A DNA stretch of 64,000 nt from Prorocentrum cordatum (lineage: Eukaryota; Sar; Dinophyceae; Prorocentrales; Prorocentraceae). The notes beneath the pieces are model-generated. The model was not told the origin of the DNA, did not search any database, and worked only from the letters and a program-made list of their open reading frames with translations. The stretch covers positions 199,144-263,143 of the forward strand of contig CAUYUJ010003670.1 in the NCBI GenBank assembly GCA_963575745.1. Reading direction: 5' to 3'. Below, piece by piece: positions 58,680 through 64,000 of the stretch (within the stretch, counting starts at the first letter, position 1; the number at the start of each line of letters is the position of its first letter). The position numbers and the translations under genes were made by a program.

Positions 58680-58920
58680 CTGAGAAGGAGGAGGAGAAGG
58701 AGGAGGAGGAGGAGGAGGAGGAGAGGAGGGATAATATCAGGTGAGGAGGAGCGCGAGGAAAACGAGGAGGTGGAACAGGGGGAAGACGACGATCAGGAGG
58801 AAAGGAGCATGAGGAGGGGAAACGCGTCAGGGAGGAGGGGGAGCAAGGGCAGGACGATGGGGGTGAAGGGCGCACGGACGAGGGCGGTTGTGAGGAGGAA
58901 GGGCAGAAAATAATCGAAAG
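58680..58920 (+). repeat. GGA/AGGAGG purine tract
   Basis: (AGG)n at 58686-58728 and a looser purine-rich stretch beyond. Confidence 0.85.
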
Positions 58921-59245
58921 AAGAAAATGGGTCGGAGAATGTGGGGGCAGAGCCATTAACGGGTCCTCCCCGCCCCGGGCGTTCTGGCCCCTCCTTAGGA
59001 CGGTTGTCGTCGTCGCCATCGCCGTCGTTGTTGCCACCGTCGTCTGGTCTGTTCGCGCAGGCTGGGGCTACTCTGGGGACACTTGTCTCACTACTGCTCG
59101 CATTTGCAACCCGTCCCAAAATATTTGGCACGAAAAGCTCGGAACCCCGTAAAGACCCCTCAGGAGTGAAGAGTGAAGATCAGAAGGGGAATGAGAGGAC
59201 CTGAGGACGCCCATTCCATGACAAAGGGCACGGTCCCGGTGGCCG
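58921..59245. other. No recognisable gene
   Basis: Short GTCGTCGTCGCCATCGCCG-type run near 59005. Otherwise unique. Confidence 0.4.
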
Positions 59246-59310
59246 ATTCCCCTTGATGTGGGAAGGCGCTGTATTACTATCAGCGCCTTCCTATATACAT
59301 CAAGGGGAAT
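59246..59310. repeat. Long hairpin-forming inverted repeat
   Basis: The left arm ATTCCCCTTGATGT then GGGAAGGCGCTG (59246-59271) pairs with the right arm CAGCGCCTTCC, TATAT, ACATCAAGGGGAAT (59281-59310). The only defects are a small bulge, and the loop is 9 nt (TATTACTAT). It lies about 290 nt upstream of the spliced-leader relic. It could be a foldback element or a small-RNA-type hairpin; nothing decides between them. Confidence 0.85.
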
Positions 59311-59370
59311 TGGGTGGCTTCTGGTGCGAACTCCATTTTTGGTTTTTTGCGGGGCGAATCGGCGGGGGAG

Positions 59371-59410
59371 GGCCCTGGGGTAAAGGCAGAGGCCCTGGGG
59401 TAAAGGCAGA
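59371..59410 (+). repeat. Perfect 20-bp tandem duplication
   Basis: GGCCCTGGGGTAAAGGCAGA occurs twice in a row. Confidence 0.98.
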
Positions 59411-59594
59411 AGGCGTGGACCTGCTCAGAACGCGGCGCTGGGGACTGTCTGGGAAATCGAGCAGCTCGGAACGGCCTTCTTAGAAGCCTCCTTCACTTCC
59501 AGAGCCCCCGCGCGTCATACCCCCCCGGCCCCTCAGACAAGTCCTTTGAGATTCCCCCTCACCCACCGCCTGCGTCCACGCCACCGTCGTATCA

Positions 59595-59607
59595 TAGCCA
59601 TTTTGGC
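59595..59607 (+). other. Relic of the dinoflagellate spliced leader
   Basis: TAGCCATTTTGGC matches 13 consecutive nt of the known dinoflagellate spliced leader, whose core is CCGTAGCCATTTTGGCTCAA. The final bases have diverged (ATAGG in place of TCAAG). It sits 24 nt before the ATG of the gene at 59632, on the same strand. Dinoflagellate genes are known to carry such relics when trans-spliced mRNA has been copied back into the genome. No GT donor follows, so it is not a spliced-leader RNA gene. Confidence 0.8.
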
Positions 59608-59631
59608 ATAGGGAGTGCGTTCCGCCTCCAG

Positions 59632-62342
59632 ATGTACATATGTTGGGTCGTCGGCCAAGCCGAGAGAGACCTTCTCAGGAGAAGGCAAAGAAGCAGCGTG
59701 CCACCGCCAAAACTGGATCAGATCGATCGAACACACATTGCAAATGCAGTCGAAAATTGTCGAGTGTCCTGGGAACACTCCACGGGCCAACCGCCGTTTC
59801 CGGATGATTTCAAGAGGCTTGAACACAAAATTGTTGGCGTGGCGTTGATCAGATTTCAAGGTATGTTGACGGACAGCCTTTCTCAAATGTCACCAGATCG
59901 TAGGGCTGCTCTGAATTACAATGGTGCGTCAGTTCCTCACTCTGTCTGCGTTGACGTTGTGGATGCAATTCTTCTGGAAACGCCCTTCGACATTATTGCA
60001 GCAGAGTACGGACTATTCAGACCCAAGCACCATTTCTATATTTTAACTGAAGAGGCAGCCGCTGACATGTTGGACTGCCTGGACATGCAGCTCGGGACTC
60101 CAGTGCGTCAGACAGTCGCCAGGTGGTGTGAGCAAACATCTTGTCTCTCCCCTGCCCCCTTGTCACTTCACCCTGGATTCACCCTCCTCCCTCCGCCCTC
60201 CTCACCCTTCACCGTTATTCCCTACCTAGGCTCTGCCTAGAAGGTTCAGAAGGGTTTTTACTCTCTTAGCTTAAAGGGGCCAGGCAGTGCAAAGCGCCCC
60301 GGGCGGTTCCCCCAGTCCCCTGGGAGCGGTTCCCCCAAGTCCCCTGCGAGCTTTAGCTTTAGCTTTAGCTTTAGCTTTAGCTCTAGCTTTAGCTTAGCTG
60401 TAGCTTAGCTTTAGTTTAGCTGTAGCTTAACTTTAGCTTAGCGTTTCGCTTAGATTTTCGCTTAGCGTTTAGCTTAGCTTTAGCTTAGCTTTAGCATAAC
60501 TTTAGTTTAGCTTGAGCTTAGCTGTAGCTTAGCTTTAGCTTAGCTTTAGCTTAGAGTTAGCTTAGCTTTAGCTTAGATTTAGCTTAGCTTTAACTTATAT
60601 TTAGCTTAGCTGTAGCTTAGCTTTAGCTTAGCTGCTGCTCAGCTTTAGCTTAGCTTTAGCTTAGCTTTAGCTTAGCTTTAGCTTAGCTTTAGCTCAGCTT
60701 TAGCTTAGCTTTAGCTTAGCTGTGGCTTAGCTTTAGCTTAGCTTTAGCTTAGCGTTACTGTTACTACTAATGCTGCTTTCCTAGGGGTTCCAACTCCTAG
60801 GTAGGGTCGCACTGGGATAATGTTTTTTTTTTTTTTGAGCTTGCCCTCTGAAGGTGGCAGGATGAGCTGGGGGTGTCTGACACGCCCATAACATGTTTCC
60901 AACTTCCTGCCTGTCTTGCCGCATTGTGCTGCGCCAGATGTTGGTTTCACCTTGTCTTTGACACCAGGAGCAAATGTTCAAGGCTCGCTTGTCTTCACAC
61001 GGAATGGCGCAACATTTGCTCCGGCGCTGGCCCTGCGCCAGCTCAGCCGCCTCAGCCTCAGCCGCCACCCGATGAGGGGGATCCAGATGATCTCCACATT
61101 GAGCCCAGGAAAGATATTATGCAGCGTGAGATGTTCATGCAGATATCGTCGTCTCTGCGGGCTTGGCACCCAGCCATCGTCGAGAGCTGTGCGGAGAGCC
61201 GAGGCCTGTTGGAGACATATGTCGAGTGGCTCGACGCTTGTGCTGCGAGCTTGGTGATCGATGATTTCACTAGCGATACCTGGGTTCGCACTTCATCCCG
61301 AGGAGGAAAATTCCGCCTCGATAGCCAGTTTAAGGGCCAATATTCTGCTACGTTTCTCATCCACTGCCTTGTTTTTTCGTTCCATGTCAGAAGCGTGAGC
61401 GTCTATGGTGTCCAGCGGAACCCGTTGCAGCTGATCATGGAAAGAGCGATGCGGTGCTTTCCAGCAGCGGCAGCTCAAGCAGGCCATCAACTTTTGAAGA
61501 GCGCCGTTTACCCTAGCCCTGCTGTGATTTCTCGGTACAGGCTTTATCTGGACGTTGCATGGATGGTCCACATGCAGGACGTGCATTGCCGAATGATTCA
61601 AGAAGATGGGATTCTTGTTGGATTGATGGACTCGAGTCCTCAGGGAAACCGTAACTGGCTTCTGACTGAGTACTCTTACCTCCGAGGTGATCAAATAGAC
61701 GAAGTTGAACAAGCATTCCTTAACATGGTCAGCCTCTCACGGAATGAAGAGTATGACGAAACTGTTTTTGATTGGGCCATGAAATCATATGGCAGCGTTG
61801 TGAATGCTGGTTTTTCTCGACATATACTTCCACCTGCGGGCCTGGGCGCGCACCACGCCAGCTCCGCGCACAAAGCGCACTGTTGGTTCCATGCCCACAG
61901 GCTTGAGTCAGTTGACTGGGATCTTACTCAACACTTGATTGGAAAATATTTCTCGATGGCATTGGATTCGGGCCCGGAAGCAAAAATCGATCGAGCGCGC
62001 ACGTCTGTTGAGGTTTTTTTCCCATGGTGGTTCTCCCTCGCCCAGGAGGGCGGCGAATACGACATTCCTGAAGATGATAATCCTGACCCTCGCGACCATC
62101 CCTTGGACACATCCCATATCATTGTGATTCCTGGTACATACCATGTAATTGAACTTATTGAACAGAGAATGCTGGGTCACCTAGAAGCCTACGAGGAAAT
62201 CAAGCCGCAAATTGAGAGTGCAGCTTACATATTGCATCACAAATGGTCGCGTGAAGCCTTCATCCGAGAGAGGCTCACAGGACGTAGTCGCTTAAATGCA
62301 TGCGTCGCACAAGGCTGCACGTTGTTGCATTTCGTTCGCTAA
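59632..62342 (+). CDS. Two-exon gene for an uncharacterised 621-residue protein with a DSSPQ motif
   Basis: Predicted exons are 59632-60122 and 60968-62342, and the phases match (AG+G, Arg 164). An alternative donor after 60125 also keeps frame. The ATG at 59632 is chosen because a spliced-leader relic ends 24 nt upstream. Exon 1 gives a soluble, mixed alpha/beta sequence (HIANAVENCRVSWEHSTGQP, FDIIAAEYGLFRPKHHFYIL). Exon 2 has a Pro/Gln linker (about 186-202), then LDVAWMVHMQDVH and GILVGLMDSSPQGNRNWLL with Asp385, HKAHCWFHAHRLES (His465-Lys466), and an acidic stretch near 527-541 (EYDIPEDD). A hydrophobic strand ending in Asp385 resembles the first strand of RNase H-like folds, but I cannot find convincing further acidic residues. 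I have a vague impression of similar multicopy dinoflagellate proteins and cannot verify it. There is no signal peptide or membrane segment. The last 20 residues before the TAA look less protein-like, so a further 3' exon is possible. Confidence 0.8.
60123..60967 (+). other. Predicted intron containing a CCTAGG-ended element
   Basis: Donor CCAG|GTGGTGTGAG at 60122/60123 (or GTGTGAGC three nt later). Acceptor TTTCACCTTGTCTTTGACACCAG|G at 60967/60968 (positions 60945-60968) with a pyrimidine-rich run before it. The intervening frames are non-coding: proline-rich low complexity, then microsatellite. The joined phase is consistent. Roughly 97 nt precede the element at 60220 and 130 nt follow it. 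Confidence 0.6.
60220..60836 (+). mobile_element. CCTAGG-ended element, copy 3, in the intron
   Basis: It begins CCCTACCTAGGCTCTGCC, TTAGCTTAAAGGGGCC and GCGCCCCGGGCGGTTCCCCC like copies 1 and 2. The core here is a different microsatellite, TAGCTTAGCTTTAGC repeats (60350-60750). The end reads GTTACTACTAATGCTGC, CCTAGGGGTTCCAACTCC, CCTAGGTAGGG and TCGCACTGGGATAATG plus a T tract. The terminal CCCTACCTAGG and CCTAGGTAGGG are perfect 11-nt inverted complements. Confidence 0.8.
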
Positions 62343-63199
62343 GCACACATATGCCAATCTTCTTCGTCGTACCTCCTCCCTCCTCCCGTCCATCTCCAGC
62401 CCCGCACCTCCACTCCACCTCCGCAGCCTAAAAAAAACACTTCGATTTGTTCTGGCACAAAGGCGCCATGTGATTCTCAACGCCGCTCCTTCTAAGGAGC
62501 TCGTGGGGTCGTGGGGCCGAAGGTTTGACATGAAAGTGCAATCGCATGAATGCCCGTCCTTCCTCGATGCCCCCTCCAACCCCAGAAGCCAATATCCCGG
62601 GCCCCAGGCGCGGCCCAAAGTGCAACCCAAGCGAACGATGTGCAGCAACATGTGCAGCTTCTCGCTCGTGCGCCCATCTAAGCGCAACCAGGAGATAGAA
62701 CCTTGTGGGCATCATGTTTCAAATCGGGCCCACCCGTCTTTGGTGGCGGGCGCGTATGGGGGGTGCTGGTTACCATATCACAATGGTTTCGGGAACGTCG
62801 ACACCTCATTGTACGCAGCTGGTACCCCCTTGATGCCGTGCCTGGCGCCCCTAGGGGAGACCATGAGAAGGGGGCCCACCTTCTCAGAGCAACTCAAGCT
62901 TTTCATAGTGAGCTGTTCTGGGGGTTTATCATAATAGTTGCTATCTTTGCCGAGCTCCTCGAAAGCATGAACGACTTTTGCAAGCTTTGCCCCTGCCACG
63001 AGCGCCGGCGCTGCAAGGACAGCCGCTGGGGGGGCATGGAGACAGATCGAAGGAAAAGAGGGCTGGTGAGCCACTTGTCACTTGAAGAGGATGAGAGGGC
63101 AGGGGAGGAGCTATGAGTTGCACTTCTGCTGCGGCAGTGGCACGCCTTGAACGTTGAAGAGGGGGTTTGCCGTCATGGACTCCAAACAGTGGTCTCTTG
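62343..63199. other. Downstream of the gene, no further gene recognised
   Basis: Frames at 62296-62934 and on the minus strand overlap, and none looks protein-like. A missed 3' exon of the upstream gene cannot be excluded. No polyadenylation signal is evident, as is usual in dinoflagellates. Confidence 0.4.
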
Positions 63200-63400
63200 C
63201 GGACTAGCCAGTGCAATCAAGATGGTGCAATCAATGTGGCGCAATCGCAGTGGTGCAATCTATGTGGCGCAATGGGCACCAATGCAACGCAATAAAGATA
63301 AGTGGTAGCATTGCAAAGCACAGCAAGGCACTTCAATCACTGCAAGGCACAACCATGAATCGATCAGGAATGCAAAGGCATTCAGAGCAATGCAATGCGA
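63200..63400 (+). repeat. GTGCAATC / GCAATGC short repeats
   Basis: GTGCAATCAATGTGGCGCAA motifs followed by GCAATGCAACGC, related to 18590-18845. Confidence 0.85.
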
Positions 63401-64000
63401 TGCGAGCCCCCGGCTGTTTGCGGGTCCATAAGGTCCACGCTGTAGTCCTCAGCGAGCCACCTCTAACTGAAAAGTGAAGGCGTTTTTTTTTTTGGGGGGG
63501 GGGGCAGAATCGGTAGACACACCGCATTACATACCACGTTCGACTTCAACACGCTTATTGTTTCATCCAGCGAAACTTCGGACCCCCCTCCAGACTCCAG
63601 AAGCCCTCTTGGGGCCACTCAGGGGCAATCGCCTTGGGGCCCCCTGGGGACCCTACGTTGCGCCCTGAAGATAAATGTCCTGCATGCGTCCCGGGGCGTC
63701 CCGAACGTAAGAGGCAGTCAGAGGGAGACGGGGAGGGGGCCAAGGGGAGGGAAGAAGGGGGTGGATGGGGGAAGAGGTAAGAGGAGGCGGAGGAGGATAA
63801 CTGGATGATGAGGAGGACCATGAGGAGGAAGGAGGAGGGGGTGGAGAACTCATGATTACGAGGGCCGTGTGGAACGGTCGACAGACCCCCTCCCCCCGAG
63901 GAACATGGTTTGATAGCCGACCTCAAGGCCTGTGCCATGAGAGGCCGTCGAGTACCCGAGATATGCTGTGGGGCGCTTGAAGATTTCGTTCGGCAAAGCT
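63401..64000. other. No gene recognised; purine tract
   Basis: T run and G run at 63483-63504, and GGAGGA-rich purine DNA at 63715-63845. No credible coding segment. Confidence 0.5.

Noticed and set aside
60123-60240. Reading through the donor as an uninterrupted 202-residue protein ending VIPYLGSA
   Set aside because: The end comes from the CCTAGG-ended element (the same VIPYLGSA/LIPYLGSA ending appears at 20186 and 21164). The sequence after 60122 is proline-rich and not protein-like.

Overview
The window looks like nuclear DNA of a dinoflagellate. The evidence is a 13-nt exact match to the dinoflagellate spliced-leader sequence just upstream of the only clear gene, an intron-split gene of an unfamiliar family, and GC-rich DNA packed with satellites, minisatellites and microsatellites. 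There are no bacterial-style operons and I see no rRNA or tRNA gene. The genus cannot be fixed from the sequence.

Layout. 0-0.74 kb: alternating CA/CG and CT microsatellite. 0.74-8.5 kb: four large minisatellite elements (three on +, one on -) built from one 77-90 bp repeat family. Relatives lie at 18.2, 27.6 and 39.4 kb. 8.5-12.1 kb: spacer and several other degenerate tandem repeats. 12.37-14.71 and 19.5-23.2 kb: two copies of a second composite satellite element. Copy B carries a 978-bp internal duplication. 15.4-16.1 kb: degenerate TTTAGGG-like DNA. 23.9-27.5 kb: dispersed repeats and two copies of a foldback (MITE-like) family. 28-29.7 kb: 1.7 kb of GAT triplets. 29.8-31.1 kb: decayed coding-like DNA. 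32.75-34 kb: an 84-bp array. 38.8-39.4 kb: remnant of a LINE endonuclease, cut by a 77-bp array. 40.7-46.7 kb: mainly TAG and GGA triplet arrays. 48.6-49.8 kb: three small inverted-repeat elements. 50.6-52.2 kb: decayed zinc-finger ORF, probably retroelement ORF1. 53.9-55.9 kb: short GGGCTTAGCA-type repeats around triplet arrays. 59.6-62.3 kb: the one convincing gene, in two exons.

The gene (59632-62342) is predicted to encode 621 residues with one intron of about 845 nt. A spliced-leader relic lies 24 nt upstream of its ATG, as expected for a gene re-inserted from mRNA. Its intron contains a 0.6-kb element with inverted CCTAGG-type ends. Two relatives of that element sit inside satellite element B.

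The main theme is that several unrelated tandem-repeat families are carried inside units with short inverted ends: CCCAACCAT, CCCGGAAAGG and CCCTACCTAGG. This suggests that satellites here spread as discrete elements rather than only by local slippage. The functions of these units are unknown, and the reading of them as mobile elements is inference.
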